From the NCBI GenBank assembly GCA_030581615.1, contig JAKTTT010000031.1:186001-250000 (forward strand): a stretch of 64,000 bases of DNA, written 5' to 3'. Shown in pieces: positions 23,901 to 32,336 of the stretch. A program made the position numbers and the translations under genes. How positions within the stretch are numbered: the stretch's first letter is position 1; every line of letters begins with the position of its first letter. The stretch comes from Alloascoidea africana (Eukaryota > Ascomycota > Alloascoideomycetes > Alloascoideales > Alloascoideaceae). A model generated the notes under the pieces. The model was not told the DNA's origin. It saw nothing but the letters and a program-made list of their open reading frames with translations, and ran no database searches.

Positions 23901-24023
23901 ATTCCAAAAGCCTCTAGAAGTTTTGTTATCCCAAGTATAAACAATGCAGTTTCGAACGTGTTTCCGTTTGGGAGCAGATTCCTCAGTACTTGTGGCCTTT
24001 TTAACGGCTTGGTTCAAGTCCAT
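20967..24023 (-). CDS. SLA2: Sla2, ANTH/talin-like endocytic adaptor
   Basis: 1018 residues, one exon. Domains in order: ANTH lipid-binding domain (about 1-270, with APKRKHVRNCIVYTWD and HPAFNGTFEYEEYVSL); Pro-rich linker; Gln-rich coiled coil (about 310-600) that pairs with clathrin light chain; and a C-terminal talin-like I/LWEQ actin-binding module (about 780-990, with TAFYKTHNRWTEGLISAAKAV). The protein links membrane and clathrin to actin during endocytosis. The length is close to the yeast protein (968). SLA2 borders MAT in many Saccharomycotina and other Ascomycota, which supports calling the neighbouring alpha-box gene the MAT locus. The many plus-strand frames inside are shadows. Confidence 0.97.
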   Translation of the reverse strand: MDLNQAVKKATSTEESAPKRKHVRNCIVYTWDNKTSRGFWNALKIQPIQSDEVQSFKALITIHKVLQEGHPVSLVEAQRNIGYIESFSRTIHGDGFKGYGRLIREYDRFLLQKLHFHKIHPAFNGTFEYEEYVSLRSISDPNEGYEVILDLMALQDSIDDFQKLIFASISHTRASECKISALVPLIHESYGIYKFCTSMLRAMHSSTGSDEALEPLRSRYGAQHIRLVGFYSDCQSLRYLTSLIAIPRLSPDPPDLFGEDDGNAPNLPKRPQENPPSPSPQPTPVPDRSMDPTPVTDFWSNGDQAQEQYELEQKRLQEEREAEFMRQQQLAVQQQQQFEEQQRQQAEAQRLAQEQLLRDQLQQQAQGRVAELERDILNLRGQFDKDQLLLQQYDQRVKALETELAQVNANTSQQIVSKDELIKTLQEQIKLWKSKYEALAKLYSQLRQEHLDFLTKYKHLQQKAASAQEAIEKREKAERDLKTKNLELADLIRERDRARYDLDKARGSSRSEVEKLEREVRLLQEKLDSSERSQNSNLSMILKQHKREVEDLERQLADNAGKRTVDEDIELKLQEKEDELEIMQETLDEQIDQLILEHLGKLNSIVDAILISSAKRIQDALFELDSPMQAGNQNTSPEYLLSVVEKASSSATDFATSFNDFIADGPNGDHSAIISAASTFSTSVSDVVLDAKGVIRLARSDVAAENIVASARSAAQVAEEFFNSLLSSKLERLNIEEKNDRVINGNIDVQQKLLELSQLAEKLVPRTNAIALGNGDLGDLVDREMEQAAEAIAAASERLTLLLDKPRDPTISEFDMKINKAILAAAIAVTNAIALLIKAATDSQREIVAQGKGTNSRTAFYKTHNRWTEGLISAAKAVAASTNILIETADGVLGAKNTPEQLIVASNEVAASTAQLVAASRVKATFMSKTQDRLESASKAVTSACRSLVNQVQDIISKRHTKEQEIDYSTYAPHQLKTTEMEQQVEILKLENSLNAARKRLGEIRKYSYIDDSDEESS

Positions 24024-24591
24024 GATAGCCTAAATTAATATTATTCCTTTCAAGAAAGTATTTCTAGGAAACGGCATGTTAGTAAATTACAATTGAACAA
24101 TCCCTGCTTCTCCACTGAACCATAATAATCAAGTGTGCTGTTCAAAATGAAGATGCAAAAGTGGGTGTACAACTCCTTTTCACGTCTTTATCAGTGAATG
24201 GGAATGGTGCACTGGTTGAAAGCCTCTAGAAAAATCGCCACAAATAATGTGTGCTTACCTAGCCAAGCCTATTCGATAACCGCAATCGGCTCTCTTTTAT
24301 GATGACAATGATGTAAAAACAAATGAAACACAGTGCTTGCTGGTATATTTCCGAGTCTCCTGACTCTTCTCCAATGGTGGGGGATCAAGAGAACAGGACA
24401 GGAGGGCGAGATGTACGGGTGTAAGGGAGCACAAGGCTGTGCGTTCCCGGTGCACACGGCATCCGCGACAGTTATGCGCGGAATGGACATGAACAAGAAA
24501 AAGTACAAAATGATGAGGATTAATAGTAACTACAAAACACAATAAAGGCTATTCTTTACAAAGAGTAGACCGCACTGGGAAGCACAAGAAA
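24024..24591. other. SLA2 promoter region
   Basis: 570 bp between the SLA2 start and the VPS75 stop, both on the minus strand. It holds the SLA2 promoter and VPS75 3' end. No gene is seen; the short overlapping frames are not supported. Confidence 0.5.
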
Positions 24592-25660
24592 TCAATTCTT
24601 GTCCTTCTTGGTCTTTCTTGGAGAGGTTTCGGTGTTTGAGCGTTTCCGCTTTGTTGGAGGTTCAGACTCTGATTTTTTGTCTTCATCCTCTTCATCATCA
24701 TCATCATTCTCCTCTTCATTTTCATCATCGTCTTCACTGTTTTCATCTGAGCTCAGTAAAATTTCTCCATCCTCGTCTTCCTCATCAACCCTCATAGCCT
24801 GTTCCGTGTAGTATCTCGCAGCATTCGGGAAGATTTCCTCTGCAATCAAAAGTGCCAAATCGCAGGCATCCTGGAACTCACCAGAATTTTTCCCTGTGTA
24901 TGCAAACCACTTGAAAAAACTCTTACCCTTTTCCGGATTCTTGCCCGACTTTGTCTTCCACTTGATTTCTACCGGCTCAGAGACAAAACGTTGGACAATT
25001 TTGGGATCTTTATTTTTTGTAAATACTTTTGTCACAACTTGATCCTCAACCAATTTACTCCCTTTGAATTCAAACGTTATCGAGATTGTATCTGGATCGG
25101 GATGTGCCTCTTTACCATCTCCATTTAGTCGAGAAACGTGAAGCTCAGAAACACTATCCAAAACCTCAAAATCAGTAGGTGCAGGGACATAGTCTTCCAA
25201 ATCGTCGATTTCTGCAAGTACAATGGGCCAGAACCTAGGGATTTTCCGTAGCACTTCACGACGTGTATCGAAAATAGGCTGAGTCTTTTTGATGTGGAAA
25301 GCAACTGTTCATTGTAAATAAATTGTCCTTAAGAATTAGAAAAAACTGTGATGGTGATGGTGATGGTGCTGCAGATTACACGATCGTTGAACAAATGGTG
25401 ACAACGCTTTCAATTTCAGCGTTCATGTTCTACATACGCGATTCTCTTTCAACATCTTCAAGATCCTTTTCGATATCAGCGAGCTTTGTAAGCTGGATAT
25501 CTAAACGAGAGCTGCAAGCAAGAATGTCGTTAGTACCCATCCATATCCACGCATGTGCTCATCATAATCATATCATCACAATGGGAACAACCCCCTAAAA
25601 AAATTTAGCGTACTCTTCTCCGTCCTTGGCCACTTCCGTTTTGGTCTCTTCTTCTGTCAT
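24592..25660 (-). CDS. VPS75: Vps75-like NAP-family histone chaperone
   Basis: Three exons by my reading: complement of 24592..25304, 25438..25511 and 25614..25660, giving 277 residues. Exon 1 starts MTEEETKTEVAKDGE; its donor is GTACGC, and the branch is GTACTAACG before the TTGCAG acceptor. Exon 2 encodes the dimerisation helix (LDIQLTKLADIEKDLEDVE); its donor is GTATGT. Exon 3 opens with KKTQPIFDTRREVLRKIPRF, the NAP/SET helix-to-earmuff junction, followed by FWPIVL, the earmuff beta domain (SITFEFKGSKLVEDQVVTK) and SFFKWFA. The tail is a long Asp/Glu run followed by a basic end (PTKRKRSN), as in Vps75/SET. Vps75 binds H3-H4 and stimulates Rtt109 acetylation. A frame calculation alone would miss the first two exons. 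Confidence 0.87.
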
Positions 25661-26032
25661 TATTACCAGCAATTGCCTAAAGTTGGTAGCTATGTGGGCG
25701 TGGTAGGTTGAGGTTCAAGTTGAAATTTTGAGAAATTCAGATGAGGCTTTCACAACACTTAATACCGGGTTACCACTCCCACTAACTACCACTACCTTGA
25801 ACGACCTAGTTGGACGGGTAAACGAACACCGACAAGAGAATCGGAAATATCATGTAATTCGTATTTACAAGTACATGGAATGATAACATCTAGTCTAGAT
25901 CCACTTAATAGACATGGTGGTATGATGTTGTTTGTTGGCTTTTGTTGAACTCTTGGAACTGCTATACTGTCTCGATAGGATTCATCAGCTTATTCACATT
26001 TTCTTTGCTTCCCATCCAATCTCTTCTCACTC
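25661..26032. other. VPS75 promoter region
   Basis: 370 bp between VPS75 and the MRPL17 stop. Nothing beyond expected promoter and 3' end sequence is seen. Confidence 0.45.
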
Positions 26033-27084
26033 TTAGACATCGGCGATTAGGTCGCTTACAGCCTCGAAATACGCGGGATCCACCTCCTTCTCAATCTCCT
26101 CCTTTGATAACCATGCAAACTCAGAGACATTTGTGTTGGCATTAGGGGTCTGGAGTACAAACTCGCCTGCGATGATATGCGACTTTATGAAAAACTCGCG
26201 GAGAGTAGAACTCGAGGTAGAGTCAGCAGAGTATCTACGGACTGCGGCGGGATGCCTTGAGACAGTCCATGTGTTTATATTCTCACCTCCAATTTCCCGT
26301 AGTCCTTGTTCAGCCCTCTCGTGTAGTGTTGTTTTCTTGACCATGGGGAAAGATGGGAAGCTCCATTCCCCAGACTTGGAGTCCTTTACAAGGAGATATA
26401 GGGTTCTTGGCAGCTTTCGAGCCAAGCTCTTGACGTTGCCAGTTTCATCAGCATCTGTGATACGTGGATTACGATGAACTGGTCTTGAGACCTGTTGGTC
26501 GTCTGTAAGTCTCCCTTCTGCAAAGGCTTCGGCAGCCTTGATCTCCTCTTCGGTCTTTGGAATGACAATATCTTGCTTTGACCTTCTTTCTCTGTTGAAC
26601 CTTACATCTGGCACACCCTTTTCGTAGAAAACGTTGGGCTGTTTAACAACAATTTTGGGCTGGGAGGTCATGTATCTGCGCTCCGCAATGGTTCCTTTCT
26701 TGAAATAGTAATAGTAAGGAAACGTCCACATTAGCCTTTTTTCGAGTTCCGACTGGAGGTTGTAGTAGAGTTTTTCAAATGAAGAAATTTCTGGAGTGAC
26801 GAGCGGTGGCCGACTCAGAATGATCGAGGCCCGCACCGAGTCTAGAGGAACAGAAAACGATGAAAGATCCTCTGGTGGAACTTTCTCTCCAGGTGTTGAA
26901 ACAGGCGTTGATGATACGGGTTCAACTTGGTGGAGGGGCCGGATTAGGCTGAATCTGCGAACGACCTGGGGCATCACTCGAACAGCTGGCAAATATGGTA
27001 TGTGTGTTAGATACTAATTGACAAACGTTATGGGGCCGTGGGCAACTTACAAGGCCTCGCAGCCACTCGAACACTTCTCAACAT
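26033..27084 (-). CDS. MRPL17: Mitochondrial large-subunit ribosomal protein mL46 (Mrpl17)
   Basis: Two exons: complement of 26033..26985 and 27051..27084, 328 residues. Exon 1 encodes MLRSVRVAARP, the start of a basic mitochondrial presequence; the intron (65 nt) has donor GTAAGT, branch TATCTAAC and acceptor CAG. The mature part has the mL46 core EKRLMWTFPYYYYFKKGTI, then a degenerate Nudix fold (PRTLYLLVKDSKSGEWSFPS, LHERAEQGLREIGGENIN). The Nudix catalytic box is not conserved, as is normal for this structural ribosomal protein. It sits near the central protuberance of the mitoribosome (family knowledge). Without the upstream exon the frame appears to start at a TTG, which the intron explains. 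Confidence 0.9.
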
Positions 27085-27240
27085 GGGGCCGTGAAGATAT
27101 TATGGATCTGGACTATTTCAAGACACCGATTTGATGAAGTGAAAAAGAGGGTGTGTAAATAGCAGCACAGCTTAGTCATGAAACAGTAATCCGAGTCACG
27201 TGCTGTACAGAAAGACGAGTGTTTGGAAACGCAACGCAGC

Positions 27241-27293
27241 GAAGAAGACGAAGAAGATGAAGATGAAGATCAAGATGAAGATGAAGATGAAGA
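27241..27293. repeat. GAAGAT/GATGAA microsatellite
   Basis: About eight imperfect six-base units in the MRPL17-PBI2 spacer. The reverse strand is a CT-rich tract. Confidence 0.7.
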
Positions 27294-27674
27294 CAAAGAA
27301 TAGACGAACATAGACGGTGACCACTGCTGGTCCCGCTCTCCGTTCTCTGGAATTGGCCTCGCCCGGCCGCGTAGTTACGATCAGACCGTCCGCCGACAAC
27401 CATCAAACAGCTTGCTCCCAGGTCTCTTCGCCAGTTGACAGCCCGTTTAGCTGCCTGGACAAGTTTGACAGGCACAAGAAAGAGACAAACACACCTTCGT
27501 AGAACCGCAGAGCTCTTTCCAGTCCGTTCTTCGCCGTCTCTCCCTCTTGATGATAGTGCGAGGCCGCTGGAGGTGTCTGCTCCCTCGTTCTCTCTCGTTC
27601 TCTTTCTTCGCACCCTCGCGGTTTTGCCACCACGGCGCTACAAGTCCAAACTCATTTGCTATCGTGCCCGCGCC

Positions 27675-27680
27675 TATAAA
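27675..27680 (+). promoter_or_regulatory. TATA box of the PBI2-like gene
   Basis: TATAAA in a GC-rich context, about 85 bp before the ATG at 27766, a usual yeast spacing. Confidence 0.5.
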
Positions 27681-27700
27681 GTCCGGCATCTGCCGTTTCC

Positions 27701-27730
27701 GATTTCGATTTCGATTTCGATTTCAATCTC
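27701..27730. repeat. GATTTC microsatellite
   Basis: Four to five GATTTC units in the 5' leader of the PBI2-like gene. Confidence 0.7.
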
Positions 27731-27765
27731 ATCTTCTCCCTTCTCCCTCTCGATACACAGCAACA

Positions 27766-28399
27766 ATGACCGCAAACTCTTTCATTGTATGGACATGAAC
27801 AATTATGCACACACCATTAGACTCTCAACTGACATGCCTGCCCTTTTGTCTAGTTCGTGTTAAAGGACACTGCTACCGATGCAGACGTCAGAGAGTAAGT
27901 TCCCATCTTGTCGAATCTAGACCCCACGATCATCATCATGATCAATGTCAACAGATTACTAACGTAGTTGCTTTCTTTTCTAGTCTTAAGAGTGACATTG
28001 CTTCAAAAGGAGGTATGTCAAAACCCCGGGCCCCAAAGCCTCGCCACTCTATATTGATTTGATTTGAGACGACGACGACGATGGTGATGCCATTATCGCA
28101 ACATGATCTTCAAATTCGAAATCAAAGTGTACCATGCTCATATTCCTAACTTTTGAGAATGGTCATCTTAATAGGTAAAATCCAAGAGGAATTCAGCCTT
28201 ATCAAGGGATTCTCGTAAGTACTGCCTAAACTTGTTTCGTTTTCCCCATTCCAAGGGGCCCCATTCTTCATCATCTAACGCTTCATATTTGATCTCTAGT
28301 GCCGTTCTTCCTGAGATTCATGCCAGTTCTTATCAGAACCACAAACATGTCTCCACCGTTGAGCCAAACCAGGAAGTGTCAATCCAGCCAATTAAATAG
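27766..28399 (+). CDS. PBI2: Proteinase B inhibitor Pbi2-like (I9 inhibitor)
   Basis: Five short exons: join(27766..27786, 27854..27894, 27984..28012, 28175..28214, 28300..28399), 231 nt, 76 residues (S. cerevisiae Pbi2 is 75). Donors are GTATGG, GTAAGT, GTATGT, GTAAGT; all acceptors are TAG, and CTAAC-type branch sites are visible in introns 2-4. The product reads MTANSFIFVLKDTATDADVR, then the LKSDIASKGG helix end, IQEEFSLIKGFSAVLPE and a C-terminal EPNQEVSIQ. That is the inhibitor I9 fold (a free-standing subtilisin propeptide), with FSLIKGF matching FDIIKGY of Pbi2. Pbi2 inhibits vacuolar protease B and, with thioredoxin, aids vacuole fusion (LMA1). The first exon junction is the least certain. 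Confidence 0.86.
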
Positions 28400-28686
28400 A
28401 CATTGGTGACTGATCATCAAGAATCCTGCAATTGTCAAATGAACGGATCTAAGTACTGCTAGATCTAGAAGCTTTTTTCTTTTTTTATTTCATAGATTAA
28501 AGCAAAGATTTTACTTTTTTATTTTCCCTCGATCTCGTGTTAATCATAAATGCATCCTTCCAGATTTGATCATTATCATATTTACAAGCAATGACATCCA
28601 CTTGAATGCAATTCATCCTTCAAAATGCGTAATGTAGTGTAGAAGCAGACAAAATGCCTTAAGCTGTTTTTCACTTTTTTTTTATT
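28400..28686. other. Convergent spacer PBI2-HEM25
   Basis: AT-rich 290-bp spacer between convergent genes, with T-runs near 28480 and 28680 that suit 3' ends. No gene seen. Confidence 0.45.
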
Positions 28687-29838
28687 TTATTTTACAAGCT
28701 CCTCGTAGATACACCATGCTATTCCCGAGCTAAGTCCTTTTCTCGCCAATCTCAGCGACAGGCCATCAAACAGGTTTTTAAAGTTCAACTTGCTGCTATT
28801 GCTGTTGCCACCATCCTTTATGATCTTTACAAATGAGGACCCAAAACTGGTATATTTGGAAGGCTCGAGTTGCATACGGGTCTTTACCGTATCAAAGGGT
28901 CCTGTTATTGTGGTTGCAAGAACCGCTGCAAACACAGCAGACCCGGAATTGACCAACGCGGAGGTTGAAAGATCAAAATACTCCGTTTCATTGCCATCTT
29001 GTTTTCGAATGCTATTGCTACCGAGGTGTAACAATTTTGGTAGAATTACCTTGGACTTTTCATAGAAAAGTACATAGAGTCCAGCATAAGGAGCATCTCG
29101 TAGACATGTTGCACCAAATCCAGTGAAAAATCCCCTTGTGCCTTCCTCTTTCGCAATCGACCTTACGGCTTCGTAGAGCGATGTGTATCGGTAGAAAGAC
29201 GACTCGTAACGGACCTTGACAACCGTTATTGGCATGGTGATGAATCCAACCGCCGTTCTTGCAAACGCTCCAGTCGCCAGGTTTTCAGCCATAGTTAGCT
29301 TCGGCAGCGAGGAAGAGGTAGAAGATGGGTGCGCACCACTGCTACCATCTTGCTGATGCAGTGAAGATTTCGCAAGAGCCGTCCTAATAGCATTCAGTGA
29401 TGTCAGATAGAGGGCACTTCCAATCGAGGTTCGCAAAGCGCTGGGCAAGGTCCCACGCCAGAGCTCCAAAACGGCAAATTTTCTTGTTTTTGAAGCCACG
29501 CCGGCCGACGATGAGGCAGCACCGGCCGCTTGGGTCTGGGCCAAGGCCAGCTGTTCTTTCAGTATGCCGATGATGCCTGCGGACTTTGAAGAGGCAGACT
29601 GCTGGAGCCGAGTCTTTAGCAGATCAAACGGTTGCAGAGTGACGGCGGAGGTGAGACCGCCCAGGAATCCCGCGGCGAGGTGCGAGATGGTCGAGCTGGC
29701 CGCGCGGTCAGCCTGGGCCTGGGGCTGTTTCTGAGTCGCACCGACCTCTAGAACAGCGGAGTGGGAGGGCGAGGCCGACATGGAGCGAGAAGCGAATGGA
29801 AGCGGTGTGAGTGGTGCGATGAGAAAGCGCATGGGCAT
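28687..29838 (-). CDS. HEM25: Mitochondrial glycine carrier Hem25 (SLC25A38)
   Basis: 383 residues from the ATG at 29838; an alternative start at 29781 (MSASPSHS) gives 364. Three mitochondrial-carrier repeats are present: QPFDLLKTRLQQ in the first, MPITVVKVRYESS in the second and GPFDTVKTRMQLEP in the third, with SHLAAGFLGGLTSAVTLQP as the first helix. This helix and the PIT..K.RYES motif are typical of Hem25, which imports glycine for 5-aminolevulinate (haem) synthesis. Two Ser/Ala-rich insertions, in the matrix loop of repeat 1 and between repeats, make it longer than the 301-residue yeast protein. The reading frame continues open upstream to 30402 over a microsatellite and into the divergent PEX14 gene; that extension is not coding. 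It is divergent from PEX14. Confidence 0.9.
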   Translation of the reverse strand: MPMRFLIAPLTPLPFASRSMSASPSHSAVLEVGATQKQPQAQADRAASSTISHLAAGFLGGLTSAVTLQPFDLLKTRLQQSASSKSAGIIGILKEQLALAQTQAAGAASSSAGVASKTRKFAVLELWRGTLPSALRTSIGSALYLTSLNAIRTALAKSSLHQQDGSSGAHPSSTSSSLPKLTMAENLATGAFARTAVGFITMPITVVKVRYESSFYRYTSLYEAVRSIAKEEGTRGFFTGFGATCLRDAPYAGLYVLFYEKSKVILPKLLHLGSNSIRKQDGNETEYFDLSTSALVNSGSAVFAAVLATTITGPFDTVKTRMQLEPSKYTSFGSSFVKIIKDGGNSNSSKLNFKNLFDGLSLRLARKGLSSGIAWCIYEELVK

Positions 29839-29866
29839 TGCACCGCGCTGTTGTGGAGGTGGCGAC

Positions 29867-29917
29867 CACAACATGCACAACATGCACAACATGTGTAACA
29901 CACAACATGCACAACAT
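29867..29917. repeat. ACAACATGC minisatellite
   Basis: About five 9-base units, one diverged, directly upstream of the HEM25 start. It encodes the spurious Met-Leu-Cys repeats of the upstream minus frame. Confidence 0.75.
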
Positions 29918-30204
29918 CGCCCGCCTCGGCTGCTCACCTCTCTGCGTTTCGGGCTGCTTCTTCTTTTCAGAGTCCTGCGTCCTCTTCTCTTCTCCAGCAC
30001 GCCTTGACTTGTGTCTAGAACGCACGCTCGGACAGGCTTATTATCCTTCAAGTTCTCTGCTTCTTGCCCCTTTTTTCTCTTCTCTTTGCCCCTTACTCTT
30101 ACTCTTCTTCTTTTGCCTCTTGTCCAGAACGGAAACCCTGTGATTTTCCACATCCAAATAAATCCCCACCCCCCTCCTCCAAAATCTAGAATCTGACACC
30201 CTCC

Positions 30205-30233
30205 ACAAACCAAACCAAACCAAACCAAACCAA
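30205..30233. repeat. CAAAC pentanucleotide repeat
   Basis: Five to six CAAAC units ending 14 bp before the PEX14 ATG, within its 5' leader. Confidence 0.75.
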
Positions 30234-30246
30234 GCATTTCCGTACA

Positions 30247-31359
30247 ATGGCTCTGCGTGAAGACCTGATCGACTCCGCCGTGGCGTTTCTGAGAGATCCC
30301 GAAGTGGCCTCGGCGTCTTTCGCAAGGCAGATTGAATTTCTGGAGTCGAAAAAACTCACCCAGGATGAGATCGAGGTGGCCTTGAAAAGGGCCAAAAATC
30401 AAGCATCATCTTCTGTTTCGAGCACCAATAGCAATGCCAGTAGTGGTGGCCCAGGAGGTTCCGAACTCATAGGGACAGCCCAGAGCCATTATGGACCTCC
30501 GCCTCGGCCAGCGGCGATATCTCTTCAGCAAAGATCGATGTATGCACGGGATCCATATCTGGCGTCACATCAGCGTGCCAGGCACCTGGATTGGAAAGAT
30601 CTGTTTATAATGGGCACGATGACGGCTGGGGTTATCTACACAGGGTTCCAGTTTCTACAGACCTATGTGTTGCCTCTTCTCAGACCCGATTCCAAGACTG
30701 CTCTTGAGAAAGACCGAATTTCAATAGACGCCGAGTTTTCTAAAGTTCAGCGATTGTTGGATTCTGTTGAGCAGGAGACGGCGAAGCTGCGGGAGCTGGA
30801 AACAACCCGGAATGAGAAGATTACAGAGGTGGTGAAGGCGATTGACCTTGTATTGGATAAGGTTGATAAGAAGCAGGAGAGAATCGAGGATGATATGAAA
30901 TTGGTCAAGGCGGAGGTTGAAAACATCAAAACTGGAATGACGAGAACGGGTGAGAAACACAGGGACATGATCGAGACGGAGATGAAGTCACTCAAGGAGG
31001 ATATCAAGGGACTAAAAGAGATTGTTGAAGCGAAAAACACAAACAATAAAAACTCATCAACAGGAGGAGGAGTGGGTATCCATCTAACCAAACCAGGCCA
31101 TCACCATAACACCAACAACAGTAGCGGTAGTTATCATGGTTCTGGGAATGGTAATTTGAGTCGTATTTCTCCAAACTCTTCAACAACCTCTCTTTTATCA
31201 GCACAAGGAACAAATGAAGGAAATGTATCGACCCGTCGAAGAGGCTCCTCATCCACAAACATAATTGGTTTCTCACCTTCATCATCATCCCCTTCATCTT
31301 CTTCCAAAACTGGAATCCCAGCATGGCAAATGGCAGCACAAGGTTTGAAGAAATCATAA
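30247..31359 (+). CDS. PEX14: Peroxin Pex14, peroxisomal docking protein
   Basis: 370 residues, one exon. The N-terminal 3-helix domain MALREDLIDSAVAFLRDPEV...FLESKKLTQDEIEVAL (1-50) is the Pex14 signature; it binds Pex5 WxxxF motifs. A Pro segment (PPPRP, about 84-88) could bind the Pex13 SH3 domain. One hydrophobic segment at about 118-146 spans the membrane, followed by a coiled coil (about 160-260) and a low-complexity Gly/Ser/His/Asn tail. Pex14 is the central part of the peroxisomal import pore with Pex13 and Pex17. The length is close to the yeast protein (341). The last residues AWQMAAQGLKK may be a conserved end. Confidence 0.95.
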   Translation: MALREDLIDSAVAFLRDPEVASASFARQIEFLESKKLTQDEIEVALKRAKNQASSSVSSTNSNASSGGPGGSELIGTAQSHYGPPPRPAAISLQQRSMYARDPYLASHQRARHLDWKDLFIMGTMTAGVIYTGFQFLQTYVLPLLRPDSKTALEKDRISIDAEFSKVQRLLDSVEQETAKLRELETTRNEKITEVVKAIDLVLDKVDKKQERIEDDMKLVKAEVENIKTGMTRTGEKHRDMIETEMKSLKEDIKGLKEIVEAKNTNNKNSSTGGGVGIHLTKPGHHHNTNNSSGSYHGSGNGNLSRISPNSSTTSLLSAQGTNEGNVSTRRRGSSSTNIIGFSPSSSSPSSSSKTGIPAWQMAAQGLKKS

Positions 31360-32336
31360 TTTTGAAACAGTGAAAGAACCTCCCCCATCCAATAGAAGGA
31401 ACTTTTTTTTGAACTAGATATTCTTGCTTTCCATCATCACCTAATACGTATATATAGACCTGGCAAAAACAAGCTTTTGCTTTTTGATCTTTCACAGAAT
31501 GAAAACACAATCTGAAGACAAAAAGCGCAAGCGCAAATGCAAATGCAAAAAAGTGTTCTGTAGGTTTTTGTTTCCCTTTAGCTTTGATATACTATTATTT
31601 ACTGTATCTGGACATTTATGGATATGTGCTTATTCCATCATCATCATCATCAGTCATTTTGTTCCTTATTATATTGTTTAACCTGTGTAAGAAATTGTAA
31701 GCAATTTTTCTGGTTTATTTTTTCTATTCTCTAACACTTTATTCACATGATGAATATACAGTACAATATACAATACACCAGAACAACAAAACCAAAGGAA
31801 ATGATGGGGGCATATATATATATATAGAGTGTTAAACGTCCGTATGATTGTTTCTTTTTTTTTCTTCCAGAAACATTCAAATATATAAACCATCTAATAC
31901 AAAAATCAAAAAACAAACAAACATGATATTCTTACAGTTAATTTACATCTTCGTGTTTTTCTTGTTTGTTTTGACGAGTTAAAATCCAAATCTAACAAAA
32001 TATAATATATATTTGGCAAAATTTTTACACCTCAATCTCGTCTTACTCTTTTCCAGTCTTCCTTCTTGGTCATCATCACACTTTCCCATCTGTGATTCTT
32101 GCATTAAATTCTCTCAAAATCAAGTGATTTGATCTATTTAAGTGTTGTATTTTTTTTGTGGGGGAGGGAGGGGAAAGTCAAAGAAATCAGATATAAAACA
32201 AATATAACAAAACAAAACAAAACAAAAAGAAATATAGTTAGATAGATAGTTAAGTTAGATATAGATAAATCATTACAGTTACAACTTCCAACTTCCAATA
32301 TCAATATTAGTTATTAGTTGAGAGTATCACAAAAGA
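31360..32336. other. Convergent spacer PEX14-INO80
   Basis: About 1 kb, very AT-rich, with TA-rich, CAAAA and A/T homopolymer runs. It holds the two 3' ends. No gene recognised. Confidence 0.5.

Larger units (their letters stand above)
27085..27765. other. Divergent promoter region MRPL17-PBI2
   Basis: 680 bp, clearly more GC-rich than the surroundings in its middle, with GAAGAT-type repeats at 27241-27293 and GATTTC repeats at 27701-27730. The open frames here arise from these repeats and are not supported. Confidence 0.5.
29839..30246. other. Divergent promoter HEM25-PEX14
   Basis: 400-bp bidirectional spacer with an ACAACATGC minisatellite at 29867-29917, CT-rich tracts near 30.05-30.12 kb and a CAAAC pentanucleotide run at 30205-30233 just before PEX14. 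Frames across it come from these repeats. Confidence 0.55.

Noticed and set aside
29839-30402. N-terminal extension of HEM25 to give 571 residues
   Set aside because: It overlaps the PEX14 start on the other strand, encodes microsatellite peptides and has no carrier homology.
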